From Ruegeria haliotis (GTDB lineage: Bacteria; Pseudomonadota; Alphaproteobacteria; Rhodobacterales; Rhodobacteraceae), in assembly GCF_013377785.1 (NCBI RefSeq), contig NZ_JABXWT010000002.1, positions 397,143 through 461,142 on the forward strand: 64,000 bases of DNA, in the 5' to 3' direction. The position numbers were made by a program, and so were the translations under genes. Positions 7,515 through 17,122 of this stretch are shown piece after piece. Position 1 is the stretch's first letter. The number at the start of each line of letters is the position of its first letter. Under the pieces are notes generated by a model that saw only the letters and a list, made by a program, of their open reading frames with translations, was not told where the DNA came from and ran no database searches.

Positions 7515-8486
7515 ATGGCAGGCCGTTCAGTTGTTGTAGGTGTCGGGCATTATTTGCCGGAACGTGTGGTCCCCAATTCCGAGTTCGAAAAGACGCTGGA
7601 TACAACGGATGAGTGGATTCGCACCCGCTCGGGGATTGAACGGCGCCATTTTGCTGCCGATGACGAAACAACATCTGATCTGGCGACCAAAGCCGCTGAG
7701 GCCGCATTGGCCGACGCCGGTCTTGAAGCCGATGATATTGATGCGATTATTCTGGCCACCTCGACCGCGGATCTGACATTCCCGTCTGCCGCAACAATGG
7801 TTCAGGCGCGGCTGGGCATGACCAAGGGCTTTGCTTTTGACGTCCAGGCGGTCTGCGCCGGATTTGTTTTTGCCCTCAGCAACGCCAACGCTCTGATCGT
7901 CTCAGGTCAAGCCAAACGCGTATTGGTTATAGGGGCCGAAACCTTTTCCCGAATCATGGACTGGACTGACCGTTCGACCTGTGTGTTGTTCGGTGATGGC
8001 GCCGGTGCGCTGGTTCTTGAGGCGCAGGATGGTGCCGGGACGGCGCAGGATCGCGGTATTCTGGCCACCGATCTGAATTCGGACGGACGGTACAGGGATC
8101 TGCTTTATGTTGATGGTGGCGTATCCACTCAATCGACGGGCCATCTGCGGATGCAGGGCAATCAGGTCTTCCGCCATGCCGTTGAAAAACTTGCAAAAAC
8201 AGCCGAAACTGCACTGAGTCACGTGGGCCTCAGCAGCGCGGATGTGGACTGGATCGTGCCGCATCAGGCCAATATTCGCATCATTCAGGGCACCGCTAAA
8301 AAGATGGGTCTGCCGATGGAGAACGTCGTTGTAACCGTGCAAGATCACGGCAACACCTCGGCCGCATCAATTCCGCTGGCCCTTTCGGTGGGCAAGGAAC
8401 GTGGGCAAATCAAACCCGGTGATCTGATCGTCACAGAAGCCATCGGCGGCGGTCTGGCCTGGGGCGCGGTTGTCCTGCGTTGGTAA
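7515..8486 (+). CDS. fabH: 3-oxoacyl-ACP synthase III (FabH)
   Basis: A 323-residue condensing enzyme that starts fatty-acid synthesis by joining acetyl-CoA to malonyl-ACP. The catalytic triad is visible as Cys in FDVQAVCAGF, His in PHQANIRI and Asn in DHGNTSAAS. The N-terminal DTTDEWIRTRSGIERRH is diagnostic. Length is normal. It lies directly after plsX, a common arrangement linking initiation of acyl chains to phospholipid synthesis. Confidence 0.97.
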   Translation: MAGRSVVVGVGHYLPERVVPNSEFEKTLDTTDEWIRTRSGIERRHFAADDETTSDLATKAAEAALADAGLEADDIDAIILATSTADLTFPSAATMVQARLGMTKGFAFDVQAVCAGFVFALSNANALIVSGQAKRVLVIGAETFSRIMDWTDRSTCVLFGDGAGALVLEAQDGAGTAQDRGILATDLNSDGRYRDLLYVDGGVSTQSTGHLRMQGNQVFRHAVEKLAKTAETALSHVGLSSADVDWIVPHQANIRIIQGTAKKMGLPMENVVVTVQDHGNTSAASIPLALSVGKERGQIKPGDLIVTEAIGGGLAWGAVVLRW

Positions 8487-8529
8487 CAGGCGCAATCCGG
8501 CTTACACAGCCGCCTGCAATTCATTGATA

Positions 8530-8559
8530 TTGACAGCGAATTTGCCCTGACCGTATGCT
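8530..8559 (+). promoter_or_regulatory. Sigma-70-like promoter of ihfA
   Basis: TTGACA at 8530-8535 and TATGCT at 8554-8559, spacer 18 nt, stand 25 nt before the ihfA start. The -35 is a perfect consensus. The RBS AGGGGA follows at 8571-8576. Confidence 0.55.
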
Positions 8560-8583
8560 TTGATATCAACAGGGGAAAATGGC

Positions 8584-8886
8584 ATGGGCGACAAAACACT
8601 GACCAGAATGGATCTGAGCGAGGCCGTCTTTCGTGAGGTTGGCCTTTCACGCAACGAAAGTGCACAACTGGTCGAAAGCGTTCTGAACCACATGTCCGAC
8701 GCACTTGTGCGCGGCGAGCAGGTCAAGATTTCATCTTTCGGTACATTCAGCGTTCGGGACAAAACCGCCCGTATTGGCCGCAACCCAAAAACCGGTGAAG
8801 AAGTTCCGATTCAGCCCCGCCGCGTGCTGACCTTCCGCCCGTCGCACCTGATGAAGGATCGCGTCGCCGCCGGGAACCGCGAGTAA
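8584..8886 (+). CDS. ihfA: Integration host factor alpha subunit
   Basis: A 100-residue HU/IHF-family DNA-bending protein. The IHF-alpha signatures are [30 protein letters not shown] and the DNA-intercalating arm with [14 protein letters not shown], followed by [16 protein letters not shown]. It would pair with IhfB, which is not in the window. ATG 8584 has an AGGGGA site; the earlier in-frame ATG at 8560 overlaps the promoter. It is followed 18 nt later by a MerR-type regulator. Confidence 0.95.
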   Translation: MGDKTLTRMDLSEAVFREVGLSRNESAQLVESVLNHMSDALVRGEQVKISSFGTFSVRDKTARIGRNPKTGEEVPIQPRRVLTFRPSHLMKDRVAAGNRE

Positions 8887-8904
8887 GTCCGGGGTCGCAC
8901 GGAT

Positions 8905-9513
8905 ATGAGCAAGTCACCCGACGCATTTCGCACAATCAGTGAGGTTGCGGATTGGCTTGGGGTACAGGCCCACGTCCTGCGGTTCTGGGAAAGCCGGTTC
9001 ACTCAGGTCAAACCTGTCAAACGCGCTGGTGGCCGTCGGTATTACCGTCCCAATGACATGCGGCTGCTGGGTGGCATAAAGAAGCTGCTGCATGAAGACG
9101 GAATCACGATCAAAGGCGTTCAACGTATACTGCGGGAACAAGGTGTGGCGCACGTGGCGGCCCTGTCTCAGGGGCTGGACGAAGACGCTCGGCCCGATTC
9201 TGTGGCGGACGACACCGTAATCCCGTTTTCCGCAAACTCTGCTCCTCCGGCAAAACAAATCCGTCTGGATCTTGACGATTCTGGTGCGAAGCCGACCGAC
9301 ACGAACGCACACACAGAAGAAACGACTGCCGGTACGCCATCGATAACCAAATCAAGAGACCCCGAATTGGATGCAGCCCCCCTTATGGGTGGAATCGCGT
9401 CATTGGCATGGAACCGGTCAGAGTTTGACGATGATCTTCTGAGCCGGATAGAGCCAATCGCAAGGGACTTGCGCAGGTGGCTGGACCGGGTCGAACCCCA
9501 CGCGACGGGATAG
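8905..9513 (+). CDS. MerR-family transcriptional regulator
   Basis: A 202-residue protein whose N-terminal 75 residues are a MerR winged helix: [19 protein letters not shown], then [21 protein letters not shown]. After about residue 95 the sequence is low complexity and acidic, without an effector domain such as the cysteines of SoxR or CueR, so the ligand is unknown. The pairing ihfA-merR is conserved in Rhodobacteraceae. A DNA-architecture or fatty-acid role is only an inference from position. Confidence 0.85.
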   Translation: MSKSPDAFRTISEVADWLGVQAHVLRFWESRFTQVKPVKRAGGRRYYRPNDMRLLGGIKKLLHEDGITIKGVQRILREQGVAHVAALSQGLDEDARPDSVADDTVIPFSANSAPPAKQIRLDLDDSGAKPTDTNAHTEETTAGTPSITKSRDPELDAAPLMGGIASLAWNRSEFDDDLLSRIEPIARDLRRWLDRVEPHATG

Positions 9514-9574
9514 GAAAAAAGGTATTGTTTTCCTCTTGCCCCTGCCGGGGAAACCTATATGAAAAGCCAAACGT

Positions 9575-9651
9575 CGGGCTATGGCGCAGCCTGGTAGCGC
9601 GTCCGTCTGGGGGACGGAAGGTCGCAGGTTCGAGTCCTGCTAGCCCGACCA
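9575..9651 (+). tRNA. tRNA-Pro (anticodon GGG)
   Basis: A full cloverleaf of 77 nt with encoded CCA. Acceptor CGGGCTA pairs with TAGCCCG. The D arm is GCGC/GCGC around AGCCTGGTA. The anticodon stem TCCGT/ACGGA encloses loop CTGGGGG, so the anticodon is GGG at 9609-9611. The T arm contains GGTTCGAGTCC. The anticodon reads CCC and CCU proline codons. Confidence 0.97.
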
Positions 9652-9712
9652 ATTTACACCGACGTTTATGGCAGACAGGCCAGATCCTCTTCTGGCAACA
9701 GGGGGGATCGAA

Positions 9713-10795
9713 ATGACAGGCGTGTGCCCGAACCAACAGCTTGAAGCGATGATTGCGCGCGGTGAGATCACCGCCACCCCGGACGTCCTGCCTGCACAAA
9801 TTCAACCTGCCAGCCTTGATTTACGTTTGGGAACAGTCGCTTATCGTGTGCGTGCGTCATTTCTTTCAGGCGAAGGGCGCACGGTCGCGGATCGTTTGGC
9901 CGAGTTCGAGATGCACCGCATCGACATCACTGATGGGGCCGTTCTGGAAAAGGGCTGCGTCTATCTGGTGCCGCTGATGGAATCACTGGTCCTGCCGAAG
10001 AACACCAGCGCGGCTGCCAACGCCAAAAGCTCGACCGGGCGACTGGACCTGTTGACCCGTACAATCACCGATGGCGGGACCGAGTTTGATCGGGTGCCCG
10101 CAGGCTATACTGGTCCACTGTATGCCGAAATCTGCCCGCGCTCTTTCTCGGTTCTCGTGCGTCCCGGAATGCGGTTGAACCAGATTCGGTTTCGTCAGGG
10201 ACAAGCGGTTCTGACAGATGCAGAACTGACCGCCTTACATGCCGACTCGCCCTTGGTCGACGGGCCTGCTGTTATTCAGGACGGGTTGGGGTTTTCGGTC
10301 GATCTTCAATTGCCGGATACCGATTTGGTTGGCTATCGCGCCAAACCGCATACCGGCGTGATCGATCTGGATCGCATCGGCGAATACGACCCGCAGGAAT
10401 ACTGGGAAGAGGTACGCACCAAGGATGCCCGGATCATCCTCGACCCCGGTGCGTTTTACATTCTCGTTAGCCGCGAGGCGGTGCATATCCCGCCCATGTA
10501 TGCGGCTGAAATGGCCCCATATCTGGCGATGGTCGGTGAATTCCGAGTACACTATGCCGGGTTCTTTGACCCCGGTTTTGGGCATGCTGCCGCTGGCGGC
10601 GCCGGGTCACGTGGTGTGCTGGAAGTGCGCTGCCACGAAGCACCATTTGTGTTGGAGCACGGTCAGGTTGTCGGGCGTTTGGTGTATGAACGGATGACCG
10701 AGATGCCGACTCAACTATATGGTGCCGGCATTGCATCCAACTATCAGGGACAGGGCCTGAAACTGTCCAAGCATTTCAAGGCCGTCGACGGGTAA
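9713..10795 (+). CDS. dcd: 2'-deoxycytidine 5'-triphosphate deaminase, double-length form
   Basis: A 360-residue dCTP deaminase, about twice the length of the E. coli enzyme and consistent with the alphaproteobacterial form carrying two dUTPase-like folds. Visible blocks are the N-terminal LPAQIQPASLDLRLG, the catalytic region NAKSSTGRLDLL with PAGYTGPLYAEICP, and, in the second half, GVIDLDRIGEYDPQEYW and GRLVYERMTEMPTQLYG. It makes dUTP for dTTP synthesis. ATG 9713 has GGGGGGA just upstream; the earlier ATG 9668 has no clear site. Confidence 0.87.
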   Translation: MTGVCPNQQLEAMIARGEITATPDVLPAQIQPASLDLRLGTVAYRVRASFLSGEGRTVADRLAEFEMHRIDITDGAVLEKGCVYLVPLMESLVLPKNTSAAANAKSSTGRLDLLTRTITDGGTEFDRVPAGYTGPLYAEICPRSFSVLVRPGMRLNQIRFRQGQAVLTDAELTALHADSPLVDGPAVIQDGLGFSVDLQLPDTDLVGYRAKPHTGVIDLDRIGEYDPQEYWEEVRTKDARIILDPGAFYILVSREAVHIPPMYAAEMAPYLAMVGEFRVHYAGFFDPGFGHAAAGGAGSRGVLEVRCHEAPFVLEHGQVVGRLVYERMTEMPTQLYGAGIASNYQGQGLKLSKHFKAVDG

Positions 10796-11038
10796 TCAGA
10801 ACTTCATGAAGCGGCGCATCTGACGGGTCAGCTGCTGTGCCTGTTTCATGTTCTGCCTTTGCCGACCCGCGCTCTCGGCCATACGACGTTTGCCTTCCGG
10901 ATCGCTGGGTGCGCTGTGCGTTTCGCCCGGCTTTCTCGTCACCCGATCCGCCAGATCAAATCCTTTGTCGACTCCGCGAGTAACAAGACGGCGCATCACC
11001 TGGCGCACGATCATGTTGATGATCCGATTGGCGTTCAT
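10796..11038 (-). CDS. Small conserved basic protein
   Basis: An 80-residue, strongly basic protein (MNANRIINMIVRQVMRRLV at the start, many Arg and Gln at the end) without cysteines, membrane segments or a family I can name. It lies 65 nt after scpB on the same strand, and its stop is adjacent to that of the convergent dcd. It may be the last gene of the argS-to-scpB operon. Its amphipathic, basic character would allow nucleic-acid or membrane contact, but this is speculation. Confidence 0.65.
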   Translation of the reverse strand: MNANRIINMIVRQVMRRLVTRGVDKGFDLADRVTRKPGETHSAPSDPEGKRRMAESAGRQRQNMKQAQQLTRQMRRFMKF

Positions 11039-11103
11039 TTACTCGACTCCATTTGCTGCGGCTTAACATAGGCGATCCATACGGCAACAAAAGGGCTTCG
11101 CGA

Positions 11104-11760
11104 TCACTCTTCCTCGAACAGTTCGGATTGATCCTCATCCTCTTCGTCTTCTTGCCCCTCGCCCAACGGGATCATGCCCGGAGGCGGACGGTTTTCAAGC
11201 AATCCAGCCGCGCGCAATTCCTTAAGGCCCGGCAGATCGCGGGCATTCTCCAGCCCAAAGTGGTCCAGAAACTGCGGCGTCACCACAAAGGTGACCGGGC
11301 GACCCGGCGTCATGCGTCGACGCCCCAGCCTAATCCACTCCATCTCGAGCAATTGGTCGATGGTCCCGCGCGAGACGGATACACCGCGGATTTCCTCGAT
11401 CTCGGCCCGGGTGCAGGGCTGGTGATAGGCCACGATAGCCAGCGTTTCGATGGCCGCCCGGCTCAGCTTGCGAGTTTCGACCGTTTCCTTCTGCATCAGA
11501 AAGCCCAGATCAGGGGCGGTTCGGATCGCCCATGCCTCGCCGACTTTGACGACACGCACGCCCCGCCCTTCATACCGCCTTTGCAACAGCTCAAGCGCTT
11601 GCGCCGCGTTGCTGCCATGAGGCATACGCGCCTCGAGATCACCAACCGTCACCGGGTCTGCGCTGGCAAACAGAACCGCCTCGACCATGCGCTCTTGCTC
11701 GGCCGGAGGGGGCGCCTCGAACAGGGTGCCGGTGCCATCTTCGTTGGGGGCGTCAGTCAC
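11104..11760 (-). CDS. scpB: Segregation and condensation protein B
   Basis: A 218-residue winged-helix protein, partner of ScpA and SMC in chromosome condensation. The family core is seen in VEAVLFASADPVTVGDLE, then KLSRAAIETLAIVAYHQP and the strongly conserved RAEIEEIRGVS, then PVTFVVTPQFLDHFGL. The C-terminus is very acidic. GTG 11760 overlaps the scpA stop and fits the family start, whereas the ATG at 11796 would extend 36 nt into scpA. Overlap implies translational coupling with scpA. Confidence 0.92.
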   Translation of the reverse strand: MTDAPNEDGTGTLFEAPPPAEQERMVEAVLFASADPVTVGDLEARMPHGSNAAQALELLQRRYEGRGVRVVKVGEAWAIRTAPDLGFLMQKETVETRKLSRAAIETLAIVAYHQPCTRAEIEEIRGVSVSRGTIDQLLEMEWIRLGRRRMTPGRPVTFVVTPQFLDHFGLENARDLPGLKELRAAGLLENRPPPGMIPLGEGQEDEEDEDQSELFEEE

Positions 11761-12547
11761 GTGTCTCGGTCCTCTTGCGCAGTTGGATCGGGGCAAAGGT
11801 CTCGCTTTGCTTGATCTCCATATGTCCTTCTTTCACCAGCTCCAGTGAGGCAGCAAAGGTCGCCGCCGTGGCCGAGCGTCTGCGTACAGGGTCAGCGTCC
11901 CAACCGTCGGGCAGATAGGTTTCCATATCCGTCCACGTACCGGCAAACCCAATCAGGGGGCGCATCCGCTCCAAGGCCTGTTCCATCGTGAAGACAGCAT
12001 CACGGTCCATGACGAAGGGGCGGAATTCGTCACGCGTGCGAATGCGGGCATAACCCTGCATCAGATCCAACAGCGTCGCTGAATAAGTTACCGTGCGAAC
12101 GCGCCGAATGTCTTCGCCTTGCCCGCGTCTAAAGAAATCTCGGCCCAGCTGATCACGCGCCATCAGTCGCGCGGCGGAATCACGCATGGCTTGCAGCCGT
12201 TCCAGTTGAAACGCCAGATGTGCGGCCAGCTCTTCGCCCGAAGGACCTTCGTCATCCGGGTCTGGCGGCAATAATAAACGGGATTTCAGGAAAGCCAGCC
12301 AGGCAGCCATAACCAAGTAGTCCGCCGCCAATTCGATCCGTAGCGCGCGGGCTTTTTCGACGAAGGTCAAATACTGCTGCGCCAGCGCCAGAACCGAGAT
12401 TTTGCGCAGATCAACCTTTTGCGTGCGTGACAGGGTCAGCAGCACGTCCAACGGGCCTTCAAAGCCGTCGACGTCAACGATCAATGCTTCGGCCGCAAGA
12501 CGATCCGCGACCGAGACCGGGTCTTCGCTGAAAAGGTTATCGTTCAT
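11753..12547 (-). CDS. scpA: Segregation and condensation protein A
   Basis: A 264-residue kleisin of the SMC-ScpAB condensin. The N-terminal FEGPLDVLLTLSRTQKVDLRKISVLALAQQYL is the conserved SMC-binding region, followed by LAADYLVMAAWLAFLKSRLLLP and a C-terminal winged helix. It overlaps nagZ by 11 nt at its start and scpB at its end, so it is a coupled operon member. This gene order is typical for Rhodobacteraceae. Confidence 0.93.
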   Translation of the reverse strand: MNDNLFSEDPVSVADRLAAEALIVDVDGFEGPLDVLLTLSRTQKVDLRKISVLALAQQYLTFVEKARALRIELAADYLVMAAWLAFLKSRLLLPPDPDDEGPSGEELAAHLAFQLERLQAMRDSAARLMARDQLGRDFFRRGQGEDIRRVRTVTYSATLLDLMQGYARIRTRDEFRPFVMDRDAVFTMEQALERMRPLIGFAGTWTDMETYLPDGWDADPVRRRSATAATFAASLELVKEGHMEIKQSETFAPIQLRKRTETRD

Positions 12548-13544
12548 ACACCTGCCCGCCCATTAGGCGAGATAGTTCCGCCTCAGCGGCCTGTATGTCA
12601 AGTTCCTGCGGGGCTTTGCGCATGGCGAGGGCTCGGTCAGCACGCGTTTGCGCCAAGTCGGACATATCGCCTGCAGCCTCCATCACTTCGATACGCTCGG
12701 CAAGACTACCGTTGCAGTGCAAGACAACATCGCATCCCGCTTGCAGCGACTGCCGCGACAGGTCCGCCAGCGACCCGCTGAGCGCCTTCATCGAAATATC
12801 ATCGGTCATGATCAGACCTTCGAATCCGATATTTTCGCGGATCAAGCCCATCATCGGGGCAGAAATGGTTGCTGGTTTTGGGTCAATCTGATCGTAGACC
12901 AGATGCGCCGTCATCCCCATCGGCAGGTCATTCAGTGCGCGGAACGGAGCAAAATCACTGCGCTCCAACTCCTCCAGCGGCAAGTCCACGTGAGGCAGGT
13001 CATAGTGACTGTCCAGCACAGCGCGCCCGTGACCGGGAATGTGTTTCAGAACCGGCAGTACACCGCCGTCCAGATGCCCTTGCGCCACAGCGCGTCCAAT
13101 CCGGGCGGCCGTGTCCGCATCCGTGCCGTAGCAGCGGTTACGTAAAAAAGCATGAGTCTCGGCTTGCGCGACGTCTACCATTGGCGCGCAATTGCTGTCG
13201 ACGCCTAAGGAAAACAGCTCATCAGCGATCAAGCGGTAGCGCAGGTACATGGCGCGTTCAGCGTCACTGCCGGCACGTTCCGCATGGCTCAACGGAGGCA
13301 GCCATTCGCGGGCCATAGGGGCGCGCAAACGCTGCACACGACCACCTTCCTGATCGATAGTGATGGGGCAATTGCGGCCCACCGCCTCGCGAAAGTCATC
13401 GCACAAGGCCCGAACCTGATCAGCCGTATCGATATTACGGGCAAACAGGATGAACCCGAACGGATTCATCTGGCGGAACAACGCGCGTTCTTCTAGCGTC
13501 AGGCGCAGGCCTTCGGCATCCGTGATCGTGGCGCCAAACTTCAC
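12537..13544 (-). CDS. nagZ: Beta-N-acetylhexosaminidase (NagZ)
   Basis: A 335-residue glycoside hydrolase family 3 enzyme. The NagZ catalytic loop KHIPGHGRAVLDSH carries the conserved Asp-His pair; PITIDQEGGRVQRL and LIMTDDISMKAL (nucleophile Asp) complete the active site. It removes GlcNAc from anhydromuropeptides in peptidoglycan recycling. No signal peptide is seen, so it is cytoplasmic. The start overlaps the SPOR gene stop by 4 nt (ATGA) and the end overlaps scpA. Confidence 0.95.
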   Translation of the reverse strand: MKFGATITDAEGLRLTLEERALFRQMNPFGFILFARNIDTADQVRALCDDFREAVGRNCPITIDQEGGRVQRLRAPMAREWLPPLSHAERAGSDAERAMYLRYRLIADELFSLGVDSNCAPMVDVAQAETHAFLRNRCYGTDADTAARIGRAVAQGHLDGGVLPVLKHIPGHGRAVLDSHYDLPHVDLPLEELERSDFAPFRALNDLPMGMTAHLVYDQIDPKPATISAPMMGLIRENIGFEGLIMTDDISMKALSGSLADLSRQSLQAGCDVVLHCNGSLAERIEVMEAAGDMSDLAQTRADRALAMRKAPQELDIQAAEAELSRLMGGQVYER

Positions 13545-14605
13545 CGCACAGCCACGGGGATACAGTCCGCCCCTTGCGCGACCAACGCCGCACAGAACTG
13601 GCGCGAGTCACTTAGGTCTTCAAAGCCTAAAACTCGCAGACGATAAAAGGTGCGTCCACCGCTTGAAGTTTTCTGAATAACACGCTGTTTTCCATCCATA
13701 TACTCGGAAAATCGGTTATTCATTCTGTCCCATTCAGCCTGCGCGACTTCGGTGCTCTCATACGCGCCAAGCTGGGCCAAACGCGTGCCTTTGCTCAGTG
13801 CATCCGGGGCGACATCCAAACCGGCGGCAGCCTTGACGGCTGCGTTGATCGCGTCTTCTGAATTTTCACTCGGCGATACGGCACTGCGGGATGCGCGCGC
13901 CGGACGGGTATTGGGGCGCAAAGACCGACGTACCCCCGGCAAGGCAGCTATCTTAGGATCAGGCAATTGTGCGGCAAAGTCCGCAGGGTCGATTGCGGGC
14001 TCTTCTTCAGGTGTCGTCAGAGAGGCCAGTTGCACGCCCTGCCCGGTTGGTTGTCCCGCTTGGGCGGCTTCCCCTGCCAGTTCCGCAACCAACGCATCCA
14101 CTGCGCTTTGACGCATTTCAGCAGCTTCCTGGTTCGAAATCGGTTCTTCGATCACATGGACCGCTGGTGTCGGTTTCAATTCCCCCGCAGGCAGATCCTC
14201 GTCCGTCAGGGACACAGGACGTGGTGCCAGGATCAGACGATCAGCAGGAGCCGCGGCTGAACCTTCGGCGGCCACGGCGTTAACCGCAAGGCCCTGATGA
14301 TCCGCAGGTGTACCGCCCGGATTTTCGGGTTGAATGCGCATTGGTCCTTCGGCAGCACGTACAACCGGAACACCACTGACATCGCGTATAATCAGCTTAT
14401 AGCCCCAGACAGCCACACCAGCGACCAGCGCCAATGAGGCCACAGCGCCCAGAATATTGATTGCGCGACCAAATCCCGCCGAGGCCGGAGGCGCGTCATA
14501 ATCCTGCATGTCGTCGGAATAATCATACGCATCCTCAGAATGCGCTTGATTCGTGTAATGCGTCTGCTCGGGGCGCGCTTGCCCCGAGTAATCGTAACTC
14601 GCCAT
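13541..14605 (-). CDS. SPOR-domain membrane protein
   Basis: A 354-residue bitopic protein with an N-terminal cytoplasmic segment rich in Tyr/Asp/Gln, one transmembrane helix (AINILGAVASLALVAGVAVW, about residues 48-67) and a long Pro/Ala-rich periplasmic linker. It ends in a SPOR domain of about 80 residues (RLAQLGAYESTEVAQAEW to the C-terminus). SPOR binds denuded glycan at the division septum, so a septal peptidoglycan role is likely. ATG 14605 has GAGGCGG upstream; ATG 14653 is a possible longer start. It is coupled to nagZ. Confidence 0.85.
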   Translation of the reverse strand: MASYDYSGQARPEQTHYTNQAHSEDAYDYSDDMQDYDAPPASAGFGRAINILGAVASLALVAGVAVWGYKLIIRDVSGVPVVRAAEGPMRIQPENPGGTPADHQGLAVNAVAAEGSAAAPADRLILAPRPVSLTDEDLPAGELKPTPAVHVIEEPISNQEAAEMRQSAVDALVAELAGEAAQAGQPTGQGVQLASLTTPEEEPAIDPADFAAQLPDPKIAALPGVRRSLRPNTRPARASRSAVSPSENSEDAINAAVKAAAGLDVAPDALSKGTRLAQLGAYESTEVAQAEWDRMNNRFSEYMDGKQRVIQKTSSGGRTFYRLRVLGFEDLSDSRQFCAALVAQGADCIPVAVR

Positions 14606-14692
14606 ATCCGCCTCACTGCCCGATTGCGCCTTAAAACATGGCGCGCGGGTCATTTCTTGTCTGCCTCGGACCGGCGGTTCGGACGGTATTGG

Positions 14693-16438
14693 TTACCGCA
14701 TCTCCTGCGCCGGCGTGACCCCAAGAATACCCAGGCCCGCTGAAATCACAACAGAAACGGACCGGGCCAGTGCAATTTTTGACTGACTTGTGGCCGCATC
14801 GCCATCCTGAAGGAAGCGCAACTGGGTTTCCTCATTACCCTTATTCCACAACGCGTGGAAATCCCCTGCAAGTTCATACAGATAGAAGGCAACACGATGC
14901 GGTTCATTGGTACGAGCGGCAATCTCGATCAGACGTGGCCATTCGGCCAGTTTCTTGGCCACGGTCAACTCTGACGCGTGATCAATTTTGCCTAGATCGG
15001 CCGAAATCAGCGTCTCATCCTGTGCGTCGATCCCGGCCTCGGCGGCACGGCGCAACACACTCATGACGCGGGCATGGGCATATTGCACATAGAACACAGG
15101 GTTTTCACGGCTCTGTTCCAGCACCTTGTCGAAATCAAAATCCAGCGGCGCGTCATTCTTGCGGGTCAGCATGACAAAGCGGGTCACATCCGGGCCAACC
15201 TGATCGACAACATCGCGCAGGGTGACAAAGTTCCCTGCCCGTTTGGACATCTTGAAAGGCTCGCCATTCTTCCACAGCTTCACCAACTGCGTCAGCTTGA
15301 TATCCAGCGACACCTTGCCATCGGACAAAGCCGAAACAGCTGCCTTCATCCGCTTGACATATCCGCCATGGTCGGCGCCGAACACGTCGATCAGCGCGTC
15401 AAAGCCACGGCTCACCTTGTCATAGTGATAGGCGATATCCGGGGCGAAATAGGTCCAACTGCCGTCCGACTTTTTGACCGGGCGATCGACGTCGTCGCCA
15501 TGCTCGGTCGATTTGAACAGTGTCTGTTCGCGCGGTTCCCAATCCTCGGGCTTCTTGCCCTTTGGCGGTTCCAGCACGCCGTCGTAAATCAGGCCCTTGT
15601 CGGTCAATGATTGCAGCGCCGCCTCGATCCGGCCCGTGCCGTAGAGGGATTTCTCCGAGTAGAACACGTCCATCTCGACGCCCAGCGCCTTCAGATCGGC
15701 ACGGATCAGATCCATCATCGCATCGGTGGCAAAGTTGCGCAGGTCTTCCAGCCACTCGCTTTCCGGCTTGTCGATCAGACTGTCACCGTATTTCTCTTTC
15801 AGTGCCTCCCCAATCGGGATCAGGTAGTCGCCGGGATACAGACCCTCGGCAATCTCGGGGCTCAGACCGTTAGCCTCGCGATACCGCTCATATGCCGAAC
15901 GCGCCAGAACATCGACCTGTGCGCCTCCGTCGTTTATGTAATATTCACGGGTTACGTCATGACCGGAATAGGCCAGCAAGCTCGCCAGCGCATCCCCGAA
16001 CACCGCGCCCCGCGTATGGCCCACATGCAATGGCCCGGTCGGGTTGGCCGAGACGTATTCCACGTTGACCTTCTGCCCCTGCCCCATAGTCGATCGACCA
16101 TAGTCGGTGCCTTGTTCCAGAACCCTCGCCAGAACGCCTTGCCACACCGACGGAGCCAGCCGCAGGTTCAAAAACCCTGGGCCAGCCACCTCGGCACTGG
16201 TGATCCGCGCGTCCGCCGCCAGTTTCCCGGCCAGAACGTCGGCAATGTCACGCGGCTTCATCCGGGCGGGCTTCGCCAACACCATCGCCGCGTTCGTCGC
16301 CATGTCGCCATGCGCCGCGTCGCGCGGAGGTTCGACCGCCACGTTGTCAAAACTCAGCCCCTCAGGCAATGCGCCTTCGGACTGCATCTGTGCCAGCGCG
16401 TCCAGTACAAGGCCGCGGATCTCGGAAAACAGGTTCAT
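14693..16438 (-). CDS. argS: Arginyl-tRNA synthetase
   Basis: A 581-residue class I synthetase. It has the HIGH-type motif HVGH in [18 protein letters not shown], the KMSKS-like FKMSKRAG, and the ArgS N-terminal additional domain. The C-terminal DALR anticodon-binding region includes [17 protein letters not shown]. The start at 16438 gives the usual MNLFSEIR N-terminus; an in-frame ATG at 16492 adds 18 atypical residues. It heads the argS-SPOR-nagZ-scpAB block. Confidence 0.97.
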   Translation of the reverse strand: MNLFSEIRGLVLDALAQMQSEGALPEGLSFDNVAVEPPRDAAHGDMATNAAMVLAKPARMKPRDIADVLAGKLAADARITSAEVAGPGFLNLRLAPSVWQGVLARVLEQGTDYGRSTMGQGQKVNVEYVSANPTGPLHVGHTRGAVFGDALASLLAYSGHDVTREYYINDGGAQVDVLARSAYERYREANGLSPEIAEGLYPGDYLIPIGEALKEKYGDSLIDKPESEWLEDLRNFATDAMMDLIRADLKALGVEMDVFYSEKSLYGTGRIEAALQSLTDKGLIYDGVLEPPKGKKPEDWEPREQTLFKSTEHGDDVDRPVKKSDGSWTYFAPDIAYHYDKVSRGFDALIDVFGADHGGYVKRMKAAVSALSDGKVSLDIKLTQLVKLWKNGEPFKMSKRAGNFVTLRDVVDQVGPDVTRFVMLTRKNDAPLDFDFDKVLEQSRENPVFYVQYAHARVMSVLRRAAEAGIDAQDETLISADLGKIDHASELTVAKKLAEWPRLIEIAARTNEPHRVAFYLYELAGDFHALWNKGNEETQLRFLQDGDAATSQSKIALARSVSVVISAGLGILGVTPAQEMR

Positions 16439-16570
16439 TTCGGATGTCCTTTTGCTTGTCGCGGGGTTTACCACGCAAAGCGGCAAGGTCAATGGAAGCG
16501 ATCAGTTTGGGGTTGGTTTGGCGGCAAGGTCGGTTAGTGTCGGCCTAAATCGATACAACGGAGACATTCC

Positions 16571-17122
16571 ATGCGCCTCGCCCTGCCCCTGAGCATTTTA
16601 CTGACCACCGCCATGCCAGTTTGGGCTGAAATGCCACCACCCGATGACCACGTGCTTTTGACGCTGGGCGGAGCCGTCGCGGAAAGCAACTTACCTGCGC
16701 GCGGTGAAAATGACGGTGGTCTGTTTGGGTTTCTCGAAATCATCCATGACGGAGCCGCTGGATTCGACGCCGACATGCTAAACGAGATGGAGCAAGTGGA
16801 AATCACCGTTCCCTACGGTCCCGAGGGCAATCAGCGTGACGTCACATTCACCGGCCCGCATTTGTCAGACATCATGACCCAAGCAGGCGCCGAGGGGAAA
16901 ATGGCTAAACCCATGGCGATGGATGGCTATCAGGCCGAAATCCCGTGGGACAGCATCGCGACCCACCAGCCGATTGTCGCGACCCATGCCGATGGCCTCC
17001 CGATGGGGATCGGAGGATACGGTCCTACAATGATCGTGTTTCCGCCCACCGACGACGAAGATCTGGCGCAGGAGCAATCAGGCCAACAGGTTTGGGCTCT
17101 GGTTTATATCGGGATCGAATGA
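16571..17122 (+). CDS. Exported protein with molybdopterin-oxidoreductase-like fold
   Basis: A 183-residue protein with signal peptide MRLALPLSILLTTAMPVWA. The mature part resembles the small oxidoreductase molybdopterin-binding (SUOX-like) domain: VLLTLGGAV near the start, GPHLSDIMTQAGA, MDGYQAEIPW and LPMGIGGYGPTMIVFP. No conserved cofactor-ligating cysteine is present, so it may lack molybdenum and act as a periplasmic binding or structural protein. It is divergent from argS and convergent with dgt. Confidence 0.7.
   Translation: MRLALPLSILLTTAMPVWAEMPPPDDHVLLTLGGAVAESNLPARGENDGGLFGFLEIIHDGAAGFDADMLNEMEQVEITVPYGPEGNQRDVTFTGPHLSDIMTQAGAEGKMAKPMAMDGYQAEIPWDSIATHQPIVATHADGLPMGIGGYGPTMIVFPPTDDEDLAQEQSGQQVWALVYIGIE

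Noticed and set aside
13752..14283. Plus-strand frames opposite the SPOR gene
   Set aside because: They are antisense shadows of a Pro/Ala-rich linker.
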